A stretch of DNA of 64,000 bases from Herbihabitans rhizosphaerae (GCF_004216555.1 NZ_SGWQ01000004.1:124001-188000); one strand, 5' to 3'; positions 50,202 through 58,878 are shown, counted from the stretch's first letter. The notes: generated from the letters alone by a model not told the origin. Numbers and translations: made by a program.

Positions 50202-50789
50202 GTGTCCGAACCAGGACGTACGCGTCGCGGGTCGGGCGGACCAGCCGGCAAGAAAGCCCAGGAAAAGGGCCAGACCGCCGCTCCGCCTGACCCGGCGCAA
50301 CAGGCCAAAGACATCTGCTACCGGCTGCTCACAGTGCGCGCGCGGACGCGGCTGGAGCTCGAACAAGCGTTGCGGAGCAAGGGAATTCCTGACGATGTCG
50401 CGGAGTCGACGCTCGGCAAGTTCGACCGCGCCGGGCTGATCGACGACGCGTCGTTCGCCGAGACGTGGGTGCGCTCGCGGCACGAGTACCAAGGCCTCGG
50501 GCGGCGCGCGTTGAAGGCGGAGCTCAGGCGCAAGGGGGTCACCGACGACGTGGCCGCCGAGGCGGTCGACATGGTCGACGCCGACGCGGAGGAGGAGCGC
50601 GCCAGGGGATTGGTGCGCAAGAAGCTCCGCGCGATGGGTGCCGCCGACGAGCAGACGAAGGTGCGTCGGCTCGTGGGCATGCTGGCGCGCAAGGGATACA
50701 GCGAAGGGCTCTCGTTCCGGATCGTGCGCGAGGAGCTGTCGTACCTCGACCCGGAGACCACCCTGCTGGACGACACACTCATCGAGTGA
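50202..50789 (+). CDS. recX: Regulatory protein RecX
   Basis: The GTG at 50202 is chosen after GGTGG; a GTG at 50190 is also possible. The 195-residue protein has the three-helix RecX repeats: AKDICYRLLTVRARTRLELE, GIPDDVAESTLGKFDRAGLI, DDASFAETWVRSRHEYQGLG and GRRALKAELRRKGVTDDVAA. A basic, Ala/Gly-rich N-terminal tail precedes the domain. RecX binds RecA filaments and limits their activity; co-transcription with recA is usual. It converges with the barstar-like gene four bases away. Confidence 0.93.
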   Translation: MSEPGRTRRGSGGPAGKKAQEKGQTAAPPDPAQQAKDICYRLLTVRARTRLELEQALRSKGIPDDVAESTLGKFDRAGLIDDASFAETWVRSRHEYQGLGRRALKAELRRKGVTDDVAAEAVDMVDADAEEERARGLVRKKLRAMGAADEQTKVRRLVGMLARKGYSEGLSFRIVREELSYLDPETTLLDDTLIE

Positions 50790-50793
50790 GGTT

Positions 50794-51339
50794 CTACAGC
50801 GCCGAGCCGTTGCCGCGCCTGGAGTTCAGCCACTCCGTCGGGTTCCACGTGACCGGTGTGGCGCCGACCGGCGGCATCTCGAGCTGGGGGTCGTCGCTCT
50901 GGACGAGGCACATCATGCGATGGCCGATCAGCGCGCCGCCACGGGCGTTGTCGGCGAAGATGTCCAGCAGTGCGTGCGCGGTCTCCGGCTCCCGAGCGAC
51001 GAACCTGTCGTAGCCGCGCAGGACGAGCACGAATCCGGTCATGCCGAGATCCGCGCCGTACCGGCCCGCGGTGACGTCACGCATGCAGTCGTTGAACGCG
51101 TCGAGATTGCGGCCGTAGTAGTCGGGAAAGTCCAGTGCCGCGGCCAGGTCCTGGTGCGCGTCCGCGTCGGTGTGCCAGGTCCCGGCGTGCACGGTGACGA
51201 TCCGATAGCCGTGGTCGGTCAGCCATGCCGTCGTCGTCGCGAGCACTTCGCGGTCCCAGAACATGACGACGAACGACTCCCGCATGAGCATGAAGTCGAT
51301 CGCCTGGCTGGGTTCGGCGTCGGGATCGAAGGAGGCCAT
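50794..51339 (-). CDS. Barstar-family protein
   Basis: This 181-residue protein has the barstar core in residues about 50-110: YRIVTVHAGTWHTDADAHQD, then AALDFPDYYGRNLDAFNDCM, matching the RNase-inhibitor fold with its acidic helix. N-terminal and C-terminal extensions (about 45 and 65 residues) go beyond the 90-residue barstar. No barnase-like gene is nearby, so it may be an orphan immunity protein or a housekeeping variant. It is divergent from nothing and lies between recX and a GNAT gene. Confidence 0.8.
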   Translation of the reverse strand: MASFDPDAEPSQAIDFMLMRESFVVMFWDREVLATTTAWLTDHGYRIVTVHAGTWHTDADAHQDLAAALDFPDYYGRNLDAFNDCMRDVTAGRYGADLGMTGFVLVLRGYDRFVAREPETAHALLDIFADNARGGALIGHRMMCLVQSDDPQLEMPPVGATPVTWNPTEWLNSRRGNGSAL

Positions 51340-51404
51340 GACCGACTAGCCTACCGCGCGCGGGTGGTCGAGAACTGTTGCGGCACAACCTGATCGTGTC
51401 GAGG

Positions 51405-52109
51405 TCAGCGCGGTGCCGTGAAGATCAGGATGTCCGCGTGCCGGATCCAGCCCAGCTTCGAGTACAGGTGCTGACCGTCCTGGCTGGCCACCAGCAGCCC
51501 GGTCACCGCGCCCAGGGTGACCGCCTCCGCGACCAGCGCGCTCATCACCACGCTGCCGAGACCGCGCCGCCGGTGCTCCTCCCTGGTCTCGATCCGGTCG
51601 GCCACCGCGTCCCACCCGTTCACGGCCATCACGCCCGCCGCGGCCGCGTCGCCACCGGACGGGTGCGTGACCCGCGCGGTGATCACCTGCCCGTCGACAC
51701 CGGTCGCCACCGCGTACGGCGGCTGAGCCGCACTCCTCGGGTGGTCCGCGAGGTCGATCGACATCAGGTACTCGGTCGCACCGTGCGGCACCAACCCGGC
51801 GTCCTTGGCAATCAGCTTCACCGCCTCCGGCTCGGTCGTCGGAACCGTCAGCCAGTCGGGCTCGGCCGCGTCCGCGACGTCCTCGGCGAGCCGGCGAAGC
51901 GAGTCGGGATCGGAGTCCGCGTCCAGTACGAACGTCTCCCGGTGCCGGTCCGGCTTGCCGATCAGCACGTGCAGCCCGCCGCGCGACTCCTCGGCGACCG
52001 GCAGCCCACGCGACGGCCCCCATCCCGTCTGCCACCGGCGAATCAGGTCGGGCAGCGACTCGTCTCTCACCAGTTCAGCCAAGCACGCGGGCACGACGTC
52101 GGGTGCCAC
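51405..52109 (-). CDS. GNAT-family N-acetyltransferase
   Basis: The start is the GTG at 52109. The 234-residue protein has an N-terminal degenerate GNAT half (ACLAELVRDESLPDLIRRWQ) and a C-terminal GNAT domain with VADRIETREEHRRRGLGSVV (acetyl-CoA loop RRRGLG) and LLVASQDGQHLYSKLGWI. Substrate unknown. It is divergent from the sdh operon; the 214 bases between hold a palindromic element at 52216-52239. Confidence 0.85.
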   Translation of the reverse strand: MAPDVVPACLAELVRDESLPDLIRRWQTGWGPSRGLPVAEESRGGLHVLIGKPDRHRETFVLDADSDPDSLRRLAEDVADAAEPDWLTVPTTEPEAVKLIAKDAGLVPHGATEYLMSIDLADHPRSAAQPPYAVATGVDGQVITARVTHPSGGDAAAAGVMAVNGWDAVADRIETREEHRRRGLGSVVMSALVAEAVTLGAVTGLLVASQDGQHLYSKLGWIRHADILIFTAPR

Positions 52110-52215
52110 CAGCCAAGTGCCCGCGATATCCTGTGCGGGAGATCACAATCGACTCCTGCGCCACGTAATGGGGCGGTGACCCACGGCACGCCACCTTGTG
52201 GTACTTGTCACTGCA

Positions 52216-52239
52216 CCGCCGATTGTGCACAGTCGGCGG
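52216..52239. promoter_or_regulatory. Palindromic element upstream of the sdh operon
   Basis: CCGCCGA-N10-TCGGCGG is a perfect inverted repeat with a TGTGCACA palindrome in its centre (TTGTGCACAG). It could be a regulator site or a leader hairpin. It is 85 bases before the first gene of the sdh cluster. Confidence 0.4.
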
Positions 52240-52323
52240 GACGGCGGCGCCGAGGCCACCACCACCACCCCGGACAGGGCGCGGCGCCGTTACCCGGCGA
52301 ACTGGCGTTACGGAGGGTGCCGC

Positions 52324-52614
52324 ATGTCGACCACCGAGATCACGGAGCTGCAGCGGACCATCGGACAACTCCGCAGGTGTGTCGGCGCGCTGCGATCCCG
52401 TTACGGCGACGTGGCGGCCGTCCAGCGGCTGGCCAACGACGTCGAGCGGCTCGGCATCGACGCGGACGATCTCGGCGCCCAGCCGACCACGCCCGCGCCA
52501 CGAGCGCAGGCCGCGGAGGAGGTCGTCGTCGTGCCGGACACGCCGTACGACCCGGATCTGTGGCGCGACGCCGACGACGAGGGCGTCGGCGGTCACCACA
52601 AGCACGGGCGCTGA
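52324..52614 (+). CDS. Hypothetical protein at the head of the sdh cluster
   Basis: The ATG at 52324 follows GGAGGG. The 96-residue product has an N-terminal helical half that may be a coiled coil (STTEITELQRTIGQLRRCVG, LRSRYGDVAAVQRLANDVER) and an acidic C-terminal tail (VPDTPYDPDLWRDADDEGV) ending in His/Gly. The gene precedes sdhC by 54 bases in the same orientation. Such small coiled-coil proteins head sdh clusters in related genera as I recall, but no function is assigned. Confidence 0.7.
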   Translation: MSTTEITELQRTIGQLRRCVGALRSRYGDVAAVQRLANDVERLGIDADDLGAQPTTPAPRAQAAEEVVVVPDTPYDPDLWRDADDEGVGGHHKHGR

Positions 52615-52668
52615 CTCCACCACGAGCCGCACCGCGCCCGAAACAGAAGGTTCCCGAACAGAGGACAC

Positions 52669-53463
52669 ATGACCACTGGCATCAACGCGCCGACCCGCGC
52701 GCGGATCTCCGCACGCACCCTTCGCACCGATCGCTGGTGGCTGCCGCCGCTGCTGACGGTGCTCGGGCTCGGCACCTTCGTGATCTACGCGACGTTCCGC
52801 GCGTTCATGGGCGACCACTACTGGGTCAACGACTACCACTACCTGACGCCGTTCTACTCGCCCTGCCTGAGCGACTCGTGCGCGCCGGGCTCGGCGCACT
52901 TCGGCGCCTGGTTCGGCGAGCTGCCCGGCTGGATCCCGCTCGGGTTCGTGGCGCTGCCGTTCCTGCTCGGCTTCCGGCTGACCTGCTACTACTACCGCAA
53001 GGCGTACTACCGCTCGGTGTGGCAGTCGCCGCCGGCCTGCGCGGTGGCCGAGCCGCACAAGAGCTACTCCGGTGAGACCAAGCTGCCGCTGATCGTGCAG
53101 AACGCGCACCGGTACTTCTTCTACGCCGCGCTGGTCGTGTCGGTCATCAACACCTACGACGCGATCCTGGCCTTCCACTCGCCGGACGGCTTCGGCTTCG
53201 GCCTGGGCAACATCGTCCTCACCGGCAACGTGATCATGCTCTGGGCGTACACGTTGTCCTGCCACTCGTGCCGGCACATCGCCGGCGGGCGGCTCAAGCA
53301 CTTCTCCAAGCACCCGGTCCGGTATTGGTTCTGGACCAAGGTGTCCGCACTGAACACCAGGCACATGCAGCTCGCGTGGGTCACCTTGGGCACCTTGATG
53401 CTCACTGACCTGTACGTGTGGCTGGTGGCCAGCGGGGCGATCTCGGACCTTCGGTTCATCTGA
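52669..53463 (+). CDS. sdhC: Succinate dehydrogenase membrane anchor (Sdh1-type)
   Basis: This 264-residue protein has about five membrane segments (WWLPPLLTVLGLGTFVIYAT, GWIPLGFVALPFLLGFRLTC, YFFYAALVVSVINTYDAILA, GNIVLTGNVIMLWAYTLSCH, MQLAWVTLGTLMLTDLYVWL) with His residues (HRYFFY, HSCRHIAG, HMQLAW) that could bind haem. It matches the unusual single large anchor of the actinobacterial Sdh1 complex (Rv0249c type). It is followed by sdhA and sdhB. This would anchor the complex to the membrane and pass electrons to menaquinone. Confidence 0.88.
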   Translation: MTTGINAPTRARISARTLRTDRWWLPPLLTVLGLGTFVIYATFRAFMGDHYWVNDYHYLTPFYSPCLSDSCAPGSAHFGAWFGELPGWIPLGFVALPFLLGFRLTCYYYRKAYYRSVWQSPPACAVAEPHKSYSGETKLPLIVQNAHRYFFYAALVVSVINTYDAILAFHSPDGFGFGLGNIVLTGNVIMLWAYTLSCHSCRHIAGGRLKHFSKHPVRYWFWTKVSALNTRHMQLAWVTLGTLMLTDLYVWLVASGAISDLRFI

Positions 53464-53503
53464 TCCGCCGAGACGCACCCGTACGAAGAATCGAGAGGAA
53501 CTC

Positions 53504-55405
53504 ATGACATCGGTCGAGCGGCACCCCTACGACGTCGTGGTGATCGGCGCCGGCGGTGCCGGACTGCGCGCGGTGATCGAGGCGCGGCAGCGTGGCCTGT
53601 CCGTCGCCGTGGTGTGCAAGTCGTTGTTCGGTAAGGCGCACACGGTGATGGCGGAGGGCGGCTGTGCCGCGTCCATGGGCAACGCCAACTCCAACGACAA
53701 CTGGCAGGTGCACTTCCGCGACACCATGCGCGGCGGCAAGTTCCTGAACAACTGGCGCATGGCCGAGCTACACGCCAGAGAGGCTCCGGACCGCGTCTGG
53801 GAGTTGGAGACCTATGGCGCGCTGTTCGACCGCACCGCGGACGGCCGGATCAGCCAGCGCAACTTCGGCGGGCACACCTACCCGAGGTTGGCGCACGTCG
53901 GTGACCGCACCGGTCTGGAGCTGATCCGCACGATGCAGCAGAAGATCGTGTCGCTGCAGCAGGAGGACTTCAAGGAGCACGGCGACTACGAGGCGAAGAT
54001 CAAGGTCTTCGCGGAGTGCACGATCACCGAGCTGATCAAAGATGGTGACCGGATCGCCGGCGCGTTCGGCTACTGGCGCGAGTCCGGGCGGTTCGTGCTG
54101 TTCGAGACACCGGCCGTGGTGCTGGCCACCGGCGGCATCGGCAAGTCGTTCAAGGTCACCTCGAACTCCTGGGAGTACACCGGAGACGGGCACGCGCTGG
54201 CCATGCGCGCGGGCGCGAGCCTGATCAACATGGAGTTCGTGCAGTTCCACCCGACCGGCATGGTGTGGCCGCCCAGTGTCAAGGGAATCCTTGTCACGGA
54301 AGGGGTTCGCGGCGACGGCGGAGTGCTCAAGAACTCCGAGGGCAAGCGGTTCATGTTCGACTACGTCCCCGAGGTCTTCAAGGGCCAGTACGCCGAGACC
54401 GAGGAGGAGGCCGACCGCTGGTACACCGATCCGGACAACAACCGGCGCACGCCCGACCTGCTGCCGCGTGACGAGGTCGCCCGCGCGATCAACGCGGAGG
54501 TGAAGGCGGGCCGCGGCTCGCCGCACGGCGGGGTGTTCCTGGACATCGCCAGCCGCATGCCGGCCGAGGAGATCAAGCGCCGGCTGCCGTCGATGTACCA
54601 CCAGTTCAAGGAGCTGGCCGACGTCGACATCACCGCGGAGCCGATGGAGGTCGGACCGACCTGCCACTACGTGATGGGCGGCATCGAGGTCGACCCGGAC
54701 ACCGCGCAGTCCAGCGTTCCCGGGCTGTTCGCGGCCGGCGAGTGCTCTGGCGGAATGCACGGATCGAACCGGCTCGGTGGCAACTCGCTGTCCGACCTGC
54801 TCGTGTTCGGCCGGCGCGCCGGTCTGGGCGCGGCGTCCTATGTGGAGGGTCTGGCCGACCGGCCGGCGGTGCCCGAGTCCGATGTGGACAGTGCCGCGAA
54901 GGCCGCCGTCGCGCCGTTCGACGAGCCGAAGGACGCCGACGCGTCGGAGAATCCGTACACCCTGCACTCCGATCTGCAGCAGTCGATGAACGACCTGGTC
55001 GGGATCATCCGCAAGGCCGAGGAGATCGAGCAGGCGCTGGCCAAGCTCGAGGAGATCAAGGCACGGGTGCCCAACGTGACCGTCGAGGGCCACCGGCAGT
55101 TCAACCCCGGCTGGCACCTGGCACTGGACCTGCGCAACATGCTGCTGGTCAGCGAATGTGTCGCCAAGGCGGCGCTGCGGCGCACCGAGTCGCGCGGCGG
55201 GCACACCCGCGACGATCACCCGCAACTGGATTCGTTGTGGCGCAACAGGTTGCTGGAGTGCCGGGCCGAGGGTGAGGACGCGGCGGTGGTCGCCAAGGAG
55301 CAAATTCCCATGCGGCAGGACCTTTTCGAGCTGTTCGAGTACTCCGAGCTGGCCAAGTACTACTCCGAAGACGAGCTCGCCGGCCACCCCGGCGGGGAGG
55401 CGTGA
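53504..55405 (+). CDS. sdhA: Succinate dehydrogenase flavoprotein subunit
   Basis: This 633-residue protein oxidises succinate to fumarate. It has the FAD-binding motif VVIGAGGAGLRAVIEARQRG, the covalent-FAD site HTVMAEGG (His46), the substrate region EFVQFHPTGMVWP, and the active-site segment MGGIEVDPDTAQSS with GECSGGMHGSNRLGGNSLSD. The C-terminal helical domain ends with FELFEYSELAKYYSEDELAG. The stop overlaps the start of sdhB (GTGA at 55402-55405). Sequence type is that of actinobacterial Sdh1. Confidence 0.95.
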   Translation: MTSVERHPYDVVVIGAGGAGLRAVIEARQRGLSVAVVCKSLFGKAHTVMAEGGCAASMGNANSNDNWQVHFRDTMRGGKFLNNWRMAELHAREAPDRVWELETYGALFDRTADGRISQRNFGGHTYPRLAHVGDRTGLELIRTMQQKIVSLQQEDFKEHGDYEAKIKVFAECTITELIKDGDRIAGAFGYWRESGRFVLFETPAVVLATGGIGKSFKVTSNSWEYTGDGHALAMRAGASLINMEFVQFHPTGMVWPPSVKGILVTEGVRGDGGVLKNSEGKRFMFDYVPEVFKGQYAETEEEADRWYTDPDNNRRTPDLLPRDEVARAINAEVKAGRGSPHGGVFLDIASRMPAEEIKRRLPSMYHQFKELADVDITAEPMEVGPTCHYVMGGIEVDPDTAQSSVPGLFAAGECSGGMHGSNRLGGNSLSDLLVFGRRAGLGAASYVEGLADRPAVPESDVDSAAKAAVAPFDEPKDADASENPYTLHSDLQQSMNDLVGIIRKAEEIEQALAKLEEIKARVPNVTVEGHRQFNPGWHLALDLRNMLLVSECVAKAALRRTESRGGHTRDDHPQLDSLWRNRLLECRAEGEDAAVVAKEQIPMRQDLFELFEYSELAKYYSEDELAGHPGGEA

Positions 55406-56154
55406 GCATGGGATACGACGCGAAGTTCAAGGTCTGGCGCGGAGACGACGAGAAGGGCGAGCTGCGCGACTTCACCGTCGAGGTGAACGAGGGCGAGGTC
55501 GTGCTGGACATCATCCACCGGCTGCAGGCCACTCAGGCGCCTGATCTCGCGGTGCGCTGGAACTGCAAGGCCGGCAAGTGCGGCTCGTGCTCGGCGGAGA
55601 TCAACGGCAAGCCGAGGCTGCTGTGCATGACCCGGATGTCGGTGTTCGAGGAGGGCGAGACGGTCACCGTCACGCCGCTGCGCGCGTTCCCGGTGATCCG
55701 CGATCTGGTGACCGACGTGTCGTACAACTACGAGAAGGCGCGCGAGATCCCGTCGTTCACGCCGCACGAGAACCTGGAGCCGGGCGAGTACCGGATGCAG
55801 CAGGTCGACGTGGAGCGGTCGCAGGAGTTCCGCAAGTGCATCGAGTGCTTCCTGTGCCAGAACACCTGCCACGTGGTGCGCGACCACGAGGACAACAAGA
55901 AGAGCTTCGCCGGACCGAGGTTCCTCATGCGCATCGCCGAGCTGGAGATGCACCCGCTGGACGTGGGCGAGCGCACCGACGCCGCGCAGGACGAGCACGG
56001 CCTCGGGTACTGCAACATCACCAAGTGCTGCACCGAGGTGTGCCCGGAAGGCATCAAGATCACCGACAACGCGCTGATCCCGATGAAGGAGCGGGTCGCC
56101 GACCGCAAGTACGATCCCTTGGTGTGGCTCGGAAACAAGCTCTTCCGGCGGTAA
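55402..56154 (+). CDS. sdhB: Succinate dehydrogenase iron-sulfur subunit
   Basis: This 250-residue protein carries electrons from FAD to the membrane. The N-terminal ferredoxin domain has WNCKAGKCGSCSAEINGK and RLLC for the [2Fe-2S] cluster; the C-terminal part has KCIECFLCQNTCHVV and ITKCCTEVCPEGIKI for the [4Fe-4S] and the third cluster. The start is the GTG at 55402, or the ATG at 55408. Its 3' end is overlapped by a lipoprotein gene in another frame. Confidence 0.95.
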   Translation: MSMGYDAKFKVWRGDDEKGELRDFTVEVNEGEVVLDIIHRLQATQAPDLAVRWNCKAGKCGSCSAEINGKPRLLCMTRMSVFEEGETVTVTPLRAFPVIRDLVTDVSYNYEKAREIPSFTPHENLEPGEYRMQQVDVERSQEFRKCIECFLCQNTCHVVRDHEDNKKSFAGPRFLMRIAELEMHPLDVGERTDAAQDEHGLGYCNITKCCTEVCPEGIKITDNALIPMKERVADRKYDPLVWLGNKLFRR

Positions 56155-56777
56155 TCGCCCTGCTGGCCGTCGTGTTGGCCGGCTGTACCAGCAAGACCGG
56201 CGGTGAGGCGGGGCCGTCCGCGTCGCCGACCGAGACGTCGCGGCCGGGCCCGGTCGTCTCGCCGGTGACGCTGGAGTTCCGCAAGGTCGTCGCCGAGGCG
56301 CCGGCGAACACGCCGGCGCCGCCCGGCACGGCCGGTACCGGGATCGCCGGCCGGCAGGCGACCGACCAGAACGTGCTCAGGGCAACGATGTCCACATTGG
56401 ACTGCAAGGCCGAGGATCCGTTGCGCGGCAAGGACGATCCGAAGCTGCCACTGGTCACCTGCGATCACGACGGCGAGGTGCGCTACCTGCTCGACCCGTC
56501 CGCGCTGAGCAAGCCGGACGTGGACCGGGCCGAGGCCAAGGCGAACCCCAACGGCACGGGCTGGATCGTCGCGCTGAGCTTCACCAGCTCCGGCGCGACG
56601 AAGTGGGCGGACTTCACCACGAAGAACGTCCAGCAGCAGGTCGCCGTCGTGGTCGACACCAGGGTGATCTCCGCCCCGCAGATCCAGAGCCCGATCACCG
56701 GCGGCAACACCGAGATCACGGGCAACTTCACCGTGGACGAGGCACGGCGGCTCGCCGACGCGCTCAACGGCGACTGA
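56124..56777 (+). CDS. Lipoprotein with a SecD-type P1 head domain
   Basis: The GTG at 56124 lies inside sdhB and gives the shortest complete signal peptide (ARKQALPAVIALLAVVLAG then Cys, lipobox LAGC). The 217-residue product has a Ser/Thr/Pro-rich linker, then two beta-alpha units typical of the SecD/SecDF P1 head: LVTCDHDGEVRYLLDPSAL, TGWIVALSFTSSGATKWADF, QQVAVVVDTRVISAPQIQSP and ITGGNTEITGNFTVDEARRL. It has no SecD channel helices. Overlap with sdhB suggests co-transcription. Function is unknown; it may bind proteins outside the membrane. Confidence 0.75.
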   Translation: MARKQALPAVIALLAVVLAGCTSKTGGEAGPSASPTETSRPGPVVSPVTLEFRKVVAEAPANTPAPPGTAGTGIAGRQATDQNVLRATMSTLDCKAEDPLRGKDDPKLPLVTCDHDGEVRYLLDPSALSKPDVDRAEAKANPNGTGWIVALSFTSSGATKWADFTTKNVQQQVAVVVDTRVISAPQIQSPITGGNTEITGNFTVDEARRLADALNGD

Positions 56778-56782
56778 GCCCC

Positions 56783-57754
56783 TCAGACCAGCAGCAGGGT
56801 CTTCCCGAGGACCTCGCGGGCCTCGATCGCGGAGTGGGCGTCCGCGGCCTTCTCCAGCGGAAAGGTCTGCCCGATCACCGGCTTGATCGTCCCGGCCGCC
56901 GCACCGGCGAGCGCCCGCGTCAGCAGCGAGGTGAGCCGTTCGGGGGAGACCTGCAACTCGGCGATGCCGCGCAGCCGGATCTCCCGGCGCCGCGCCTCGT
57001 CCGGGTCGATCGGGGCGAACCCGCCGCTCGGCGCGCCGTGCGCGGAGAACTGCCCGCCGCGCGCGGTGATCTCGAACGCGGCCGCGCCGATCGCACCGCC
57101 GACGCCGTCGAGCACGATGTCCGGCCCCTCACCGGTGGCGACAAGCACCCGCTCGATCCAGTCCGGCTCGGCGTAGTCGACCACGACGTCCGCACCGAGT
57201 TCGGTGAGTAGCTCCAGCTTGCGGCGGCCTCGGGCCGCGGCCACGACTCGGGCTCCGGCGGCGCGCGCGAGCTGCACCACCAGCACGGCCGCGGCCCCGG
57301 CGGCGCCGGTCAGCAGAACCTGGTCGCCGGGCCGCATTCCGGTGTCGTCGAACAATGTCAGCGCGGTCGGGCCGTCGTGCACCAGTGCCGCGGCGTCGTG
57401 CGTGGCGAGCCCGTCCGGAACCGGGACGAGCCCGTCGGCCGGAGCCAGTGCCAGCTCGGCGTACCCGCCCGCGCGGTCCGCCGTCGGCGTGGCGACCACG
57501 CGCCCGATCCAGTCGTCGGACACGCCCTCGCCGACCGCGCGCACGGTTCCGGCCACCCCGCCGCCGGGCAGGTACGGCGGTTCCATCCCGAACACGTCGC
57601 CCCACGCGCCGGCGCGGATCTGTGTCTCCACGAACAACACGTCCGCGGCGGCCACCTGGACCACGACCTGCCCCGGCCCGGCGACCGGATCCGGCACCTC
57701 GTTGGTCACCAACGTGTCCGGCCCGCCGAACCTGTCCACCCGCACAGCACGCAT
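56783..57754 (-). CDS. MDR-family (quinone oxidoreductase-like) zinc-free dehydrogenase
   Basis: This 323-residue protein has the MDR N-terminal catalytic domain (VRVDRFGGPDTLVTNEVPDP) without the zinc-binding Cys pattern, and the NADPH-binding Rossmann motif GAAGAAAVLVVQLARAAGAR. Ends with IKPVIGQTFPLEKAADAHSA and VLGKTLLLV, typical of quinone oxidoreductases. A MerR/SoxR-like box (57806-57823) and long-spacer promoter candidate lie upstream, suggesting induction by redox stress. It converges with the sdh lipoprotein gene five bases away. Confidence 0.9.
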   Translation of the reverse strand: MRAVRVDRFGGPDTLVTNEVPDPVAGPGQVVVQVAAADVLFVETQIRAGAWGDVFGMEPPYLPGGGVAGTVRAVGEGVSDDWIGRVVATPTADRAGGYAELALAPADGLVPVPDGLATHDAAALVHDGPTALTLFDDTGMRPGDQVLLTGAAGAAAVLVVQLARAAGARVVAAARGRRKLELLTELGADVVVDYAEPDWIERVLVATGEGPDIVLDGVGGAIGAAAFEITARGGQFSAHGAPSGGFAPIDPDEARRREIRLRGIAELQVSPERLTSLLTRALAGAAAGTIKPVIGQTFPLEKAADAHSAIEAREVLGKTLLLV

Positions 57755-57770
57755 CCCTGATCACCCTCCG

Positions 57771-57799
57771 ACTGGCCCCGACGTTCCCGTGGGGCCAGT
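57771..57799. terminator. Hairpin after the sugar ABC operon, nested in a larger inverted repeat
   Basis: ACTGGCCCC (57771-57779) pairs with GGGGCCAGT (57791-57799). It is inside a second perfect repeat, TGATCACCCTC (57758-57768) with GAGGGTGATCA (57832-57842). The outer right arm is near the stop of the substrate-binding gene. Confidence 0.55.
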
Positions 57800-57805
57800 C
57801 TTCAA

Positions 57806-57823
57806 CCTCGACTTAGCTAGAGG
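57806..57823. promoter_or_regulatory. MerR/SoxR-like operator upstream of the MDR gene
   Basis: CCTCGACTTAGCTAGAGG has the length and outer arms of the SoxR box CCTCAAGTTAACTTGAGG (14 of 18 match). On the minus strand TTGACC overlaps it and 19 bases separate this from AAGACT, the long spacer used by MerR-type activators. No MerR gene is in the window. Confidence 0.45.
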
Positions 57824-57850
57824 TCAACTGAGAGGGTGATCACGGTCGGA

Positions 57851-58843
57851 TCAGCACTGGTTCTTGTAGAAGTACTGCGCCTTGGAATCCATGTCCGCCT
57901 TGGTGATCGCGATCAGCGGCGCGTCCAGGTTGCGGGTGACCGGCTTGCCCTCGATCGCGGCGATCGCCTGCCGCACGCCCTGCTTGCCGATGGTCGCCGG
58001 GTCCTGCGCGATCAGCGCCTGGAAGTCACCGCTGCGCAGGCCGTTGACCTCCGACGGGCTGGCGTCGAAGCCGACCAGGTTGACCTTGCCGGTCTTTCCG
58101 GAGTTCTTCAGACCGGTCGACGCACCCTCACCGGTGTTCAGGTTGGTGGCGAAGACGCCGATCAGGTCCTTGTTCGCGGACAGCGCCGCGGTCACCTTGG
58201 CCGCCGCCTGCTCCGGCTCGTTGTCGGTGAACTGGATGCCGATCGATTTCAGGTTCGGCGTCTTGGCCAGCTCCTCGACGAAACCCTTCGCGCGGGCGCC
58301 GGTGGTCGACGTGCCGGCCTTGGTGTCCAGCACCAGCACCGAACCCGACTTGCCGCCCGCGAGCTGGGCCAGCGTGCGCGCGGCGAGCCGGCCGCCCTCG
58401 TCGTTGTTGGAGGTGATCGTGGACTGCGCGATCGTGGTGTCGGTCAGCGCCGTGTCCACCTCGATGATCTTCACGCCCATCTGCTTGAGCTGGCTGATCG
58501 GCGCGGCCATCGCGATGTCGTCGGTGGGCGCGATGAGCAGCCCGCCCGGCTTGTTGGCGCCCAGCGCGGTGACGATCGGCGTCTGCAGCGTGGCCTCGAA
58601 CTTCTGCGGCGCCTGGGTCTGCAGTTGGTATCCGGCCGCGCGCGCCTCCGCCTCGGCGCCGCACTGCATGGAGATGTAGAACGGCTCGTTCTGCACGCCG
58701 GGCACCAGCGTCAGGTTCTTGCTCGCGGTGCCCGAGTTGCCCGAGTCGGTCTGCCCGACCTGTCCGCTGCCACACGCGGACAGCGCGCCGAGGGCGACGA
58801 CGGCCGCGCCCATCGTGATCAGTTTGATCCGTTTACTCGTCAT
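57851..58843 (-). CDS. Sugar ABC transporter substrate-binding lipoprotein
   Basis: The ATG at 58843 follows GGAG. The 330-residue protein has a lipoprotein signal (RIKLITMGAAVVALGALSAC) and a periplasmic-binding-protein-I-type fold like RbsB/FrcB: LTLVPGVQNEPFYISMQCGA, ANKPGGLLIAPTDDIAMAAP, VDTALTDTTIAQSTITSNND and VNLVGFDASPSEVNGLRSGD. It would capture a monosaccharide outside the membrane and deliver it to the permease. It is the last gene of a lacI-ATPase-permease-binding protein operon. Confidence 0.92.
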   Translation of the reverse strand: MTSKRIKLITMGAAVVALGALSACGSGQVGQTDSGNSGTASKNLTLVPGVQNEPFYISMQCGAEAEARAAGYQLQTQAPQKFEATLQTPIVTALGANKPGGLLIAPTDDIAMAAPISQLKQMGVKIIEVDTALTDTTIAQSTITSNNDEGGRLAARTLAQLAGGKSGSVLVLDTKAGTSTTGARAKGFVEELAKTPNLKSIGIQFTDNEPEQAAAKVTAALSANKDLIGVFATNLNTGEGASTGLKNSGKTGKVNLVGFDASPSEVNGLRSGDFQALIAQDPATIGKQGVRQAIAAIEGKPVTRNLDAPLIAITKADMDSKAQYFYKNQC

Positions 58844-58878
58844 GACGAACTCCAAGGGGGAAGGGGATAGGTGTTGTG

